From Alviniconcha marisindica (Eukaryota > Mollusca > Gastropoda > Provannidae): DNA of 64,000 bases. The stretch spans positions 178,501 to 242,500 of the forward strand of contig JABMCL010000313.1 in assembly GCA_018857735.1 (NCBI GenBank), read 5' to 3'. Below the pieces are notes generated by a model. That model was not told the DNA's origin. It searched no databases and saw nothing but the letters and a program-made list of their open reading frames with translations. Numbering within the stretch: position 1 is the first letter of the stretch; every line of letters begins with the position of its first letter. Position numbers and translations under genes: made by a program. Positions 27,924 through 39,650 of the stretch are shown here, one piece after another.

Positions 27924-29355
27924 AACCCGCTAAACTTTCTGCTAAGTTTTGAATCTGCGCTAACTCGTTCTCCGAATGCGTTTTTCTCTGTCTAAAAGCA
28001 GTTCTCCGTGATAGAAAAGCCCATGGTTTGAAGGCGAAGAAAAAAAGGAGAGAAGTCTTTTGTGGCTTTGACTGCATGAATAATGCTGAAGCTTTGGGGT
28101 GTAGTGTACTTGTTTGGGGGAAGAAAAAGAAGGGGGGAGGGGGGGGGGGCACCCTAGAAGACTATGCGTAAAGAAATGGAGAAGGCAGTTTTAGGATTTG
28201 GCTTTGGAAATAAAAAAGGCCCATCCCACCCCCCATTTTTTTATAATTTTTTTTCGGTGGCTGTCCCGAATAGCTGGGCGAGTCAGGGAATGGGTTGACG
28301 GGGAGAGCGCCATTGAGTGATCTATTTCTGCGGGCATTGTAGGGTGTGCGTGCTGCCATTTCACACAGGTTTTAATGGCACTGTGGAGGAAGAGTCGTTT
28401 GTGAGCGTTATTGGCCCCTTACCTAGCGGGATCTTTTGTAAGAAAGCGATAGCCTTAGGGCGCTACAGCCTTCGAGACACTAGGGGACGGAGAGGGGACA
28501 ATGTCACCAGATGTCTGTGGGTTCTACTGGCTGGATTCCTTCCTGCACGGACCAGTGCCACTCTCGCCTTGGTTACCGTTAAGGCAATGAGTTGACGGTG
28601 GTCCTTGGGGAAAGTGTCAGTGCATGTGACAAGCTTGGGGAGCTGGCGCCATGCCAGTACACGTTGGTGGGGAAGGAGGGTACTGCTATTCCAGTGCTGT
28701 GCCACAACGGCCTCGACGACACCTTCGTGAACACAAAGTTTGATTGTCGCAGACCATGTGACGCTTCGACACCTGACACCTAGCAGTTCTAAAAGCAGGC
28801 TGCCAGTCCATTGAAAGTAGGATTCGGGCACCAACTCGTTCACACCGCAGGAAGAGGGGGGAGGGGGAGAATGGGTTGGTGGGGAAGGGCAGCAGAGGCG
28901 GGTTTTAAGGTAATGTCCTTCCCCCAGAGACCAAAGATAGGTAAAACTGGAAAGCAAGTGGCAGGTTTGCTGCTTTTTTTTTTAATGTGCGACCTGACAC
29001 TGTAATTACCCTATATGGGATGGGTAAAGTTATATATCATATGTATTTGACCGAGCTGGGATGAATAAAGTATTCTGTATTTGGCTGAGCTTGGGGGCAG
29101 AGGGAGAGCACTAAAAACTCGGTAAACAAGTATTGTGCTGCATGACAATGGCATTTTCTGTATGCATTGTACACGCGCGAATTGTGTCATATTGACCAAA
29201 CACTTTCCTTCCTGTTTGCATGTCTTTGACCAGCCTTCTATGCTTTTGAAACTGGAAGGCAGTGATCGATGGGTAGAGAGTAGGGTGGCGTGCTATTATA
29301 TTTTATTCATCGCCCACAACAACACTTGTGTAACATTGCTTCCTGATGAAAACTG
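25909..29355 (+). other. Intron, no gene recognised
   Basis: Contains a C28 run (27331-27358), an (AC)n tract (27863-27919), ACGC-rich sequence near 27108-27140 and a poly-G run near 28139-28149. The open frames at 26028-26458 and 28463-28957 have no domain signature, so I treat them as chance. Confidence 0.4.
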
Positions 29356-29700
29356 AACTAACAGCACTGTCATATCTGCTACAGTTTCTTCAGCATTGAT
29401 TGCTATGAGAGTGTCACCCCCATCAGATGCAGATAATTTAGTTTCAACATCCACCTGCCCACCCCAAAACCAACCCCATTGTAGCCAAGTGTATTCAGGA
29501 TTTTGATATTTCTTAAATGGGTTGCAAATGTACCAAACATTTATCTTCTTTAAGAGAGTATTAAAATCATAAAAATGCTTGGCCACACTGGGTTGGAATG
29601 GGGAGGGGGATGTTGAAACTAAATGAATTATTTGCATCTGATGGGGGTGACACTCTCATTTAAAAGCAAGAAACTATAGTGGATATGACACAGTATAGTT
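29356..29700. mobile_element. Foldback/MITE-like element 1
   Basis: Two long imperfect inverted arms. Left (about 29356-29480): ACTGTCATATCTGC, ACAGTTTCTT, then GAGAGTGTCACCCCCATCAG. Right (about 29580-29700): CTGATGGGGGTGACACTCTC, AAGAAACTATAG, then GGATATGACACAGT. The best inner stretch, from the CTCTC/GAGAG core to GTTTCAACATCC/GGATGTTGAAAC, covers about 48 bp with few changes. The loop of about 100 bp is AT-rich. No transposase is present, so it is non-autonomous. Exact ends and target duplication are unclear. Confidence 0.75.
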
Positions 29701-29762
29701 AATGTTAGCTCACCTCAGCTTTCTTCAGGAAGCAAAGACCCAAAGTAACTACATATATGAAA

Positions 29763-30304
29763 GGGTACAAATCAAAATATGGTAGGATTTCTCCTGGGAG
29801 AAACCCCAATCTGGGTCATCAGTAAAATGGATTCTAATTTTTACTGATAATTATTTTTATAATCTGGCCATATGAATCAGTACAAGAGAGAACAAATGTT
29901 TTATTGTTTTTTAAACAAATGTTTTATTGACTTAGGCCATAAAAACTGTGCCAAATTGGGATGTGCTGAGTGAAGGTAATACAGGGTACACATAACCCAT
30001 ATCTATCCATGTATACATATTCACAATCACCCAACACAAAAATTACACATATACACACACTCTCTCTGTCCTTTTTCCCTTCTCTTGCACTGATTCAGCC
30101 AGTCAAATTTTAAAAGTTTCAGTAAGAATTAGAATCTATTTCAGTGATGATGAACCAGATTGGGATTTCTTATGGTAGAAATCAAAATTGTGTTATGATC
30201 CGGCAAGATTTAAAATCCTACTGGCAGAGATCACATTTCTCCCGGGGGAAGTTTTAATTTCTGCCAGTAGGATTTGAAATCCAACCAGATTTCGATTTGT
30301 ACCC
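29763..30304. mobile_element. Foldback/MITE-like element 2
   Basis: The ends are inverted repeats. The left starts GGGTACAAATCAAAATATGG (29763) and the right, reverse-complemented from 30304, starts GGGTACAAATCGAAATCTGG; both continue GGATTTC. Deeper in each arm are further paired blocks, such as CCCAATCTGG..TCATCA and GATTCTAATT.TTACTGA. The right arm also carries an internal 'CCAGTAGGATTT' unit in both orientations. No coding sequence and no clear target site duplication. Confidence 0.75.
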
Positions 30305-31576
30305 TGACAAGTGACATACATGTCTGACATATAATGATATATAAAATCAGTCTGGTTGGTGAAGTATAGACCATTATACTTTTATAGTCTGATTATAACG
30401 AACTTCATGGAATTGAAACTTGACTATATCGTGTGTGTGTGTGTGTGATATTTGATGTGTATGTTTATGTATTCTTTTTACACACTTACAAACTAAACCT
30501 GACAGGTTCACATGCACATGCGCACACCTAAATCAAACTTATTGAATCCTGTGGCAGTAGCACTAATAACTTCCATTTGATGCATTACATTATTCAGTAT
30601 TACAGTGTTTTATGGTATTTGGCTGTTCCTTCAAGCACCTTCTGAATTTGAAACTAAAGAGTGATGTCTGCTTTTAATATATAAAAAGACTAGACGTACA
30701 ACACAAAGCAAGCATTTGTTTTTCCTCCATTTTTTTAAGATCAGTGTTTTAAGTTTTACAAAAAGGTTAAAGGTGCCTTTCTGGTTTATGTGTGTCTGTC
30801 ACTGTGTTATTTCTTGTTTGTGGTTGTTTGGCCAATGTGGGGCTTTTATTCATACAGCATGGAGCCATCCAATTGTAATGCATTCGTCCACTGATCCTTA
30901 CCTCTTGGCATGAGGCTGTTCCTATTGCATTGACCATACTTAATGGTACAGAATAAGGGACAGTGGAGATAATGACAAATGTAAGGTACTAAAGTGTGTG
31001 TGTGAACAAAAAACACGGGGGAGAGAGAGAGAGAGAAAAAAAAAGAAGAAGAGAGAAGACTAGAACATAAATGATATAAGCCAGACAAATAGAAATACTA
31101 AATGGGCTGAGACAAAGCACTTCATACATTAGCTTTGCAAAAGGAAACGTAGTATACTGTTATCCTAATTTTTGGTTTGGTTTGGTTTGGTTTGTACACT
31201 GTATACACTATATATTCTTAATGTACAAAAAGTTGTGCAATACTTGTTGAAGCTAGTATGCATACACTATCAATCACAATACCTCTGGATAGTAGTGGCG
31301 TGAACAGGTACTTTGTGTGCTGTACCCAACATCTAGCCCTTGATCAAGCCAAGTACAGCTCACTGGGACGGCATGCAGGGTCATACCCGTTTCTCATCAG
31401 ACAAGAACAATTGCTTCTTTATTCAGACTTCTTGGTATGACCATCGGCAGTGTTTGTTGTGAGGTTCGAAGGCGTCTTTGGGGTTTGCCTTCCTTTCCCG
31501 CACACGCGTAGACGCCATTTGAAAAGCGACTGGTCCTTGTTTCATTGTTTTGACCCCCCACCCCCCCCCCACCCCC

Positions 31577-31636
<60 letters not shown>

Positions 31637-34600
31637 ACACACACACACTTTATCTCTCCCCCTCTCTCGAGACCGTTGGAGAGGAAAATCGCCCTAGCCT
31701 GAGGGAAAGCCCACAGTTTTATTCCACTGGTGACCGCAGACCGTTTTCAATGGGGATGGGGGGTACCATTGTTGTTTTGTTGATTTGCATGACATAGCAT
31801 TAATCTACGTTGGTTGGGGTTGTCAGAGAAATAGCTTTGTGAGGAGATTTTGCCAGTCATCCCCCGTGACTGGTGAACTGTTTTACTGTAGTGTCGTCGG
31901 GGGGGGGGGGGTAGGACCAAGAACGATCCACTAGGGGGAGGTCAAAGTGTTAATGACACGCGTTAAATGAACTGTTAGTCTTCTCACTACGTCAGGCCCA
32001 GGTCCGCTTGCAAGTCCAAATTACTCCCGCCCTTCAGATACATGATCTGGCTGGCTTTCCTTCAAAGGCTCTCTCTCCCCTCCTCCTTCGCATTTCTTTC
32101 CCCTCATCCTCTTCTGTAAACGAGTTGACTCTAAATGTGCGTATTGACTTGCAAGGATCAAGTGTACACGCAACTTAAAGCTGTGTAGCAGAGGGCTTAC
32201 CCGTTTTTTTGTGCAAAACTAACAAAACATTTGGCTTAATTCATGATTGAATGGAGTGTCCCTTTTTTTATTTCGATAAAAGTATGAACGTATGATCTAC
32301 CAGGGACAATGAAATGTTACCAGATTAGTGTTACATTTCTACGATTGTACAGTTGATATCTAGATCGGTTGCTGGTGAACTGTTTTGGATTTCAAGCCCT
32401 CGTGGAACATTTTGTGCTGTACTGCTACAGACTCCTTGACCTACATAACCGCAATGAAAAGATCAGCGTCATCTGCTGTATCGTACAATTTCAGGACACA
32501 GGTTTTGTAAAAAGTCAACTAGTGTAGTGGAGAATGTCATCATTCTACAGCAGTACAGTTTAAAAGACTGCCAGTGACGTCTCATTGTGCCTGGAACGGG
32601 CTTCCTAGATCTTGGAATGAGCACGCACATAGCTGTCCCAAGTGTGCCCCGCGCTCTGCATTAGTCACAACACTGTGTGAATAATTTGAGAGAAGCTGTC
32701 TTTCAATAAATAACCTATGTTTCAACGATTGTATCAGCACAATGAAATTAGTCCCAGGCAAATGTGTGCTACGTGTGTATGTAACGGAAGGCTGTGGACA
32801 GTTTCTCTTGCGGGGCTGCTGTTCAGTTAGTATTTAACAACCCCTGTTTGCAATAATTTCTGTTCAGTTGGTAGACGTAAATGTCTTGTATGGGGTGGGG
32901 GTGTTAGATTGTCAAGGGGGGAAAAGTGTCCATGGCACAGGGTTTAACGGGACAAGTTGTATACAGTGAACCCCGTCACTGAAAGGAAAAAGGCACTCAT
33001 GGAGACCCAAGCTAGTTTTCTATGCTGCAAAATCAAACCATAAAGTATGGTTAATATTTGGAAACTTTGTTCCACTTCTTTTTTCTTTTCTTTTTCGTGG
33101 GCAAACACGCTGAAATCGGCGTAGATTCAGACTTCTGCCTGTGAGTTTTGTGTCTGATGCGAGAATTATGGCCTCGTGGTATTAGACCACTATGCCACCC
33201 TGGTTTCTGATGGCTTGAGCTGTGGGAGATGAAGCCAGTTGTATTGTTTGTGTCAAGCCAGGGTCGTTCATTTTGTCCCCCAGTCCCTGGACTCATCCTT
33301 TGTCGGTGCTGCTGAATTATTTACATGCTCTCTGCGCCGCGATGCCAGTAGTGGGGAGATGGAGAGGACGAGAAATAGAGGGTGAGACCGAGGTATTGTA
33401 CAAGTGTGCCGTACAAGTGTGCCATCTACTAGGAGCTTTTCCAGATGGGATTGCCAAAACGAATGACACTCAGTTGGGATGGAGAGATTTTATTGCTCAC
33501 TTGACCTTTCCATTAAATTTATTATATTACTTTGTTAGCGCTGGGTTTAATTATGTCTTCCTAGAATCCCCGACGTGTTTGAGTTGTATGGTAAGGCAGT
33601 TGTACGCTTGTCTACCAGTTTGACATGCACACACACTGTACACACACACGCATGTGTACACACACTTTTATGCCCCCCCCCCCCCCCTCCTTCCCCCAAC
33701 ACAGTCATTGTTCAGTGTCCTAAACGTCTTTTTCTTTCGTTTAACTGTGATGTAAGCAGTTGGTGCTTGTTTTCATGGAGTGCAGTTGAACAGTTGCTTG
33801 AAAAGATCTCTCTCCTGCACATAGCCCTCCTTCTATCTCATATAGTTGTTTTGTTGGTGCAAATAAATGGCAGTGCTCCATGACCTCCATGGAAGGTTGG
33901 TTGAATGCAAACCTACAGCCATCAACACTAACCATGACTTCAGCTGTTGCCAGTTGAGTTTTTAAGGTGATTTCTCCATTACAAGTAGTGCCATGTTGGA
34001 TTTTTTTTTGGGGGGGGGGTTAAGGATTGGCTTACAGTTGCAGGTAAAATACAGTCTTCTTGTTCGTGGGTGCAATATGCCAGCTGTAGTGAGAAAAGTA
34101 CAATTACCACCCTGTCAGGTGTAATTTTTCTCGAGTATTGAGATTTGATTTACAGCCTAATTTCAGCCAAGAGTAGCTGATGTGCCTTATGAAATGTGCT
34201 GCTGTTTTGAAAGAGAGTGTTGATTAACGGCGGGGAAAGTTTAATTTGTTCTCAATTGGTACATCTCGTTATGTGGACGGTGCATGGATATTGTGGTGCT
34301 AACTTGAACTAGCGCGGTGAGCAACTTGTCATTTTAATAAATATCCGGTTACTGTTAACGCCAGTTGAGTGGTGTCAGTGCTGTGCATAAAGTTTAAACA
34401 TTCGTCCACAGAGTTTACAGTCACTCTTTTGCATTTTTTTCCATGGTCTGGCCTGTGATTTCTTTTAGCACCTACAAACAGTAAATAATAATAATGAAAA
34501 ATACGTGCATTCATAACGGAAAAATAACTGTTCTTTGGCCTTGAAAATGGGACATGGCCTCCCAAAATAAGTATGAATGTGTACAAATGGATGGTGTCGA

Positions 34601-36015
34601 CAATGAGTCCATGCACCAGCAATGCTTCAAGAGGCCCTGCTCTAACTCTAATAGTCGCCAGAATATCTCTTTAGATAACGACAACACGAAATTACACAAT
34701 CAGAACGTGTACTTGATCATTTCCATTCATACAAAGTTTGAACTTGATGAAATAAGACCCCCCCCCCCCCCCCCCCCCCCAGAATTTTGCCTTTCTAATA
34801 ATCACGTGCCTTGCCAGTTCATTCGTCTTCATTTCCCCCCAGTCATCTTCAAATATAAAATGACATGTGAGATTATGAGTGATTTGAGACTTTACATTGT
34901 GGTTTGATAAAGATTCTTTTGCCTCGATATGGCCTTTGGTGTTATATATCAAGTAAATTAGGTATGTCCCAGGACCAGCGTTCCTGGAAAACAACCAGGA
35001 AATGTATTGGAAGTTTGTGTTGTCGTTCAGCAGTAGCGCAATTGAAAGTACATCAGTTTTGGATGGACTGTTGGTGGCAGGAAGCCGCAGAAAAAAATTG
35101 CGCTGCGCTTACAGATTCTTTTGGCACACGAGCAAGTGCGATGAAAAAGCGGTCAGTGTATGCTCCTTCAAATTGGTTTTTATTCATCCTGTTTTATTTT
35201 ATTTATAACCCCTCTTCAGTTCCTCTGATTTTGTTTGATTTTTTTCCCCGTCCTGCGACAATCGCATGATAAAAGAATAATATTGACGGATGCTCTCCAA
35301 GCTGGGTTTATTCTCGGAAGCACATTGTTTCATTGTAAACCAAGCTTTCTTCCTAATGGCGTCTTGTTTGTTCATTGGGTTGCATTCATTTTTAATGTGA
35401 AATGGTAATGGAGCTAGCTGTATGCTAATGGTATTCAGCTGAACATCACAAAGTCTCTGTCTTTGGGGAGGTTGCAGCGAGGAGGGTTGCCAATCCCCAC
35501 CCCTTCTGCCACACCGTTTTCCTGCGAGTCGTGAAAGTCGATAGCTCCAGTTGATTGAAATTCTGCTTTCGTGCATATTTTTTGTGTCAACACCTGTGAC
35601 TATGTGAGATGAATAGTGCAGCGAAGGTTGCCTCATCATTGGTCACTGTGTCTCCGGTGGTAGGTTGTAACTTCGGAATAAATGGAAAAAATAACACATG
35701 GATGGATTTCCTTGGTAAAGGTCAAGCACAGCTAGGCCTTCAGTCTCTGAAGGTATTTGTGTGGATGTTGGAACTAAATTGGTTTTTAAATCAGAAGCAC
35801 AGGCGTCTCGCGTGAACTGGCGGAGGTTTGAACTTTAATTTTATAGAAAGAGAAAATGGCTGTCAAGACGCTTATACCTAATTTGGTATTGAACGTCTCT
35901 AATCCCAGTATGGAGCACACTGGAGGCAGCGATCGTGACCAGCAACATGCATTGAATAACTCGCCATCCCTACCTTCCCAACCCTTCCAGTTCCACCGGC
36001 CCCAACACACACACA

Positions 36016-36094
<79 letters not shown>

Positions 36095-37149
36095 CTTTCC
36101 CTCTTTCATCTCCTCCATCTTTACCCTGCTTTGGCCGTCAGTGGTAAAACCCTAGTTTGTGTCCGAGTATTTGTTCCCTCACGCAAGACTGTCAATTATT
36201 TATAACTGATTTCCCACGGGGCTTTTGATTTATTCGGGGGATAGGGGTAGGAAAAGACCGTTGGGCGAGGGAGGGATGGAGCAGGGGGGATGCAGGCGGC
36301 GAGGAATGGAAAGTTATGCAAGGGACTGGGGATTGGTGTGCTCATGTAACAGACCGGGTTGTTTCGTTGGCTTCTGTGCCCTCGGCATGTCGTTCAAAAG
36401 ATCGTGCGAGTCATATAATTAATTGAATCAACATTTCGGGGACGAAAGTCGATATCTGTTGACTCTCACCGTTCCCAAGTCTTGTTCACTTTGTTTTACG
36501 GTATTATGGGATCCACATGAATCGCTGCAATTGGTGTAAAAAAATAAAAAAATAAAAAGCGAAACGCACTTTGAACGGTTTTTCCTCCTCCTCAAATGTT
36601 TTCCGTTTAGTTAGTGATGACTGCTGTTAATTATAGCCCAAATCTTTGCCTGGAAGAGGAAGAATAATTGGGAGGGGGGACTGCCATTTTATCGGACTTT
36701 ATTGGCATAACTTTTGTTTCCGATTTGTGTCTTTTATACTTCTCTGTGGCTAATCATACCTCCAGACCGGCAAAGTTGGACCCGCCATCGCTATTTCCAT
36801 CATGAAGGCGATTTCTTGACAGTGGGAGTGCGCCATCCTATCTCAGGGTTCCCCTGACTCATGAAAGGTTGATGACAGTCCCTGGCCAGGCGGTGCCATT
36901 TGCTCTCTGGCCTCGTTTCTCCGCTCCATTTGGATGGTCAGCCCAGTGGCCGTGGCGTGCTGGAGTGGTCACTGGGGTCTACCCGCACGGACGACGGCCA
37001 GCTTCCTGATTGCCTTTGTCTCTGTAGAGGGGGGAGGGGGTCTACGGGGGAGCCAGGAAGCAAGGGGCGACTGGGTGTGGAATAATTCATCACCTTTCAG
37101 CCCCCCCCCCCCTTCCCCACGCCCCCTATTCGTTCCCTCCTTATTTCTC
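30305..37149 (+). other. Intron, no gene recognised
   Basis: Contains a compound C/(TC)n/(AC)n tract (about 31554-31648), GGTTT repeats near 31168-31193, a C23 run (34758-34780), the (AC)n at 36005-36092, a minus-strand A-box-like motif near 33165-33210 and a C11 run near 37101. The 133-codon frame at 33222-33623 and others show no domain. Confidence 0.4.
36005..36092. repeat. (AC)n microsatellite, about 88 bp
   Basis: AC repeat with one TC interruption near 36016. Confidence 0.95.
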
Positions 37150-37750
37150 TCTTCTGTCCCCCGAAGGGAGGCCGGGATGTCTGATGTGCGTCTCCTGTCT
37201 GGAGTCGCAGGGCTGTCATTTGTTCCCCATTTCCACACACACTCATATACCTAGTCCTGTTGCTCTTTCTGTCTTATCGCTTTTCATATATATATATATA
37301 TATATATATATGCTCTTGTTGAACAGCTACGAGATGATGGTAGGTGCAGCTTGCTGCCATATGGCACTGTTATAAATTTGCCATTAAGCATATATTATGC
37401 AAAAGAGAGGGGGGGGGGGAAGAATCATTCATTTAAGAATCGCATACCACCGGTGCACCAGAGCGCAATGAGTCTGCTCGAGAGCAGAGAATAGCGCTGT
37501 ATAAAAGCGGTCAACAACTCCCACCCCCCACCCCACCAACACACACACACGCACGCACGCGTGGTCCATTCCATTTCTTTTATATGATGTAAAGATTTTA
37601 AATTTAATCTGATGTCGATTTCGCCCTAATTATTTATCTGGTATTCATAAATTGGACGAAATGGACGACGATACTAGTATGTCCCAGCCGTATATGCGCC
37701 TTTTTTCTTTTTTCTTTTTTAACAATGGCAATATTGAAGGGACTAGATCT
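37150..37750 (+). repeat. Composite retroposon-like repeat, copy A
   Basis: It starts CCCGAAGGGAGGCCGGGATG, then GGGCTGTCATTTGTTCCCCA, GCAGCTTGCTGCCATATGGC, and after a spacer GACGATACTAGTATGTCCCA and TTGAAGGGACTA. The same motifs occur in the same order at 38875-39650 and 52610-53595. The spacer (37390-37640) holds a fragment shared with the SINE at 4822 (37449-37511) and an AC/ACGC microsatellite. The 3' end motif is missing. An (AT)n tract is at 37286-37311. Confidence 0.7.
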
Positions 37751-38363
37751 GTCTTCCTCACCTCTGCTGCTTCTGCAAACTTAGCCTCCATTTTTGTTGA
37801 TTTGCCTCTGAATACGAGCTTGGGTACAGCATTTTAGGACTTGATGGGAAGAAAAATGTGTTGTAGTCTACACACAACCGAGTAGAAAGGCTTTGTTTGA
37901 CAGGGAGCTCTGTCGGCCGATTTCAGGGTTGGTATGACAATTGGCTTCATCTGATTTGATTTTCAGAAGATATGGCCTGCCGTGCTGTTAACCTTCTGTA
38001 GTCAGATACTAATTATCAAACTGAAGAAGAAACCCTGTTAATGCACACTGTTGGAACATTCAGTGATGTGTTTTTGTCCATATACTCAATACGTTGTTCT
38101 ATTTTTGCGTATGGGACAAACTGGTATTTTTGCGGATGGGACACACCACATGTATATTAGAATTGTGTTGTTTTTAGATCTGCTTCCAAGCCCAGTTTTG
38201 ATTATTAGTCGCTTAACTCAGAGTAGTCTTGCCCATCAGCATACTGTAGCATAATTACGATTGATTGTAATTAGTGTAACTGAGTTACAACAAAGCAAAA
38301 GAGAATTTCCATGACAATAATTAAGCAAACGGTCAAACCCAGTAAATTTAGAATTAAAGGTAA

Positions 38364-38411
38364 GTAACTTGATCTTTTACACCCAGTCAACCATTACGGT
38401 TATATCAGGGC
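38364..38411 (-). repeat. Retroposon tail motif, minus strand
   Basis: The reverse complement reads CCCTGATATAACCGTAATGG then TTGACTGGGTGTAAAAGATC. Same family as 12548-12602. Confidence 0.65.
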
Positions 38412-38874
38412 TATGGAATTAAAGGGGCGCCGAAAAAACACCAGAAACGCAAATAAAGAAATTGAAAACCGGTTAGATCTACTCATTTCGACTGAATTAT
38501 AATTGTCTGGAACACTGTAAACTGCATTGTGATAGAAAACGACATTTGCGTGCCGACACAAAGAGTTTTTAGAAATGAGCAATATAAAAAAAAATTGTGT
38601 GTGGATCTGATGAATTGGTCCCACGGTAATCAGCGGTTGGGACCAGTTCGACAGGCTATACGATGCGTTAACACGGTTCACTTCAATTTTGTCTGCGACT
38701 TTATTGTATTACAGAAATAAAGATAAATCAATGACCAAGGCTCAGATGTTGAACATGATTACTGTCGATCCGAGGGAGGGTTGTTCTACTTCGGAATTCA
38801 CTGTCGAGGCGTGAGCAGAGGTAGTAAATTCACAAGCAGAATATGTCAATGTCAGTCCTTTGTCAGATCTACAG

Positions 38875-39474
38875 CTAGTCCCCGAAGGGAGGCCGGGGAC
38901 GTCTGATGTCTTCACCCTGTCTGGAATCTCAGGGCTGTCATTTGATTCCCCATTCTTATCCTGTCCTGTTTTACTGCCAAGTCCTCTTGCACTTTCCCTC
39001 ATGTAATTTTTCTGCTTTCCCTCTTGTGCATTTTTTTCTTCTTCTTCTTCTTCTTTTTTTTTTTTTTAAATATTTTATTCTCTCTCCCCCCGAAAATTCA
39101 TTTTTTATTCAGAGTTAGTGTGTGTGTATGTATGGCTCTTGCCGAGCAGCTAAGAGATAATGGTTGGTATGTGGTATATGCAGCTTGCTGCCATGTGGCA
39201 CTGATACTTGCCATTATGCTAATTTATACAATCTTTTTAAATATATATTGTTTGTTGTTTATATCCATTTCTTTTTATTATTTTTAATATTTTTCTGTAA
39301 TCTGGTACCGATAAATTAGACGGCATGGTCAACGATACCAGCATATCCTAGCCTTATGTGCTCTTTTGATAGGGGTAATATTGAAGGGACTAACTCTTCA
39401 AAAAATGGTGTTTGATGTTTATGTATGTATGTTTTGTATTTGCGTGCGGATTGGTTTTGTGGATTGACTTGAGA

Positions 39475-39539
<65 letters not shown>

Positions 39540-39650
39540 AGAAGGGTTTTGGAATGTGCATTTACTTACGACCAAGTTCGATTGTCCTGAAATGACCATA
39601 CGAGGTTGACAGGACGTTAAAGTCCAAATACTAACTCTACAGCTAGTCAC
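38875..39650 (+). repeat. Composite retroposon-like repeat, copy B (most complete)
   Basis: CCCCGAAGGGAGGCCGGGGA, GGAATCTCAGGGCTGTCATT, GCAGCTTGCTGCCATGTGGC, GATACCAGCATATCCTAGCC, GAAGGGACTAACTCTTC, GGTTTTGTGGATTGACTTGA, GAATGTGCATTTACTTACGA, then GAGGTTGACAGGACGTTAAA and TACTAAC at the end. An (AT)n tract of about 60 bp (39477-39537) is internal. No open frame resembles a reverse transcriptase, so it is either a LINE 3' UTR or a non-autonomous element. Confidence 0.75.

Noticed and set aside
29296..29637. 113-codon minus-strand frame
   Set aside because: It lies across a foldback element and reads its inverted arms. It shows no transposase or other domain.
31168..31193. Telomere-like GGTTT repeats
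   Set aside because: Only about five units, and not the TTAGGG motif usual in molluscs. An ordinary short simple repeat.
33165..33215. Minus-strand tRNA-like A box (TGGCATAGTGG)
   Set aside because: No B box at a suitable distance and no cloverleaf, so it is too weak to call.
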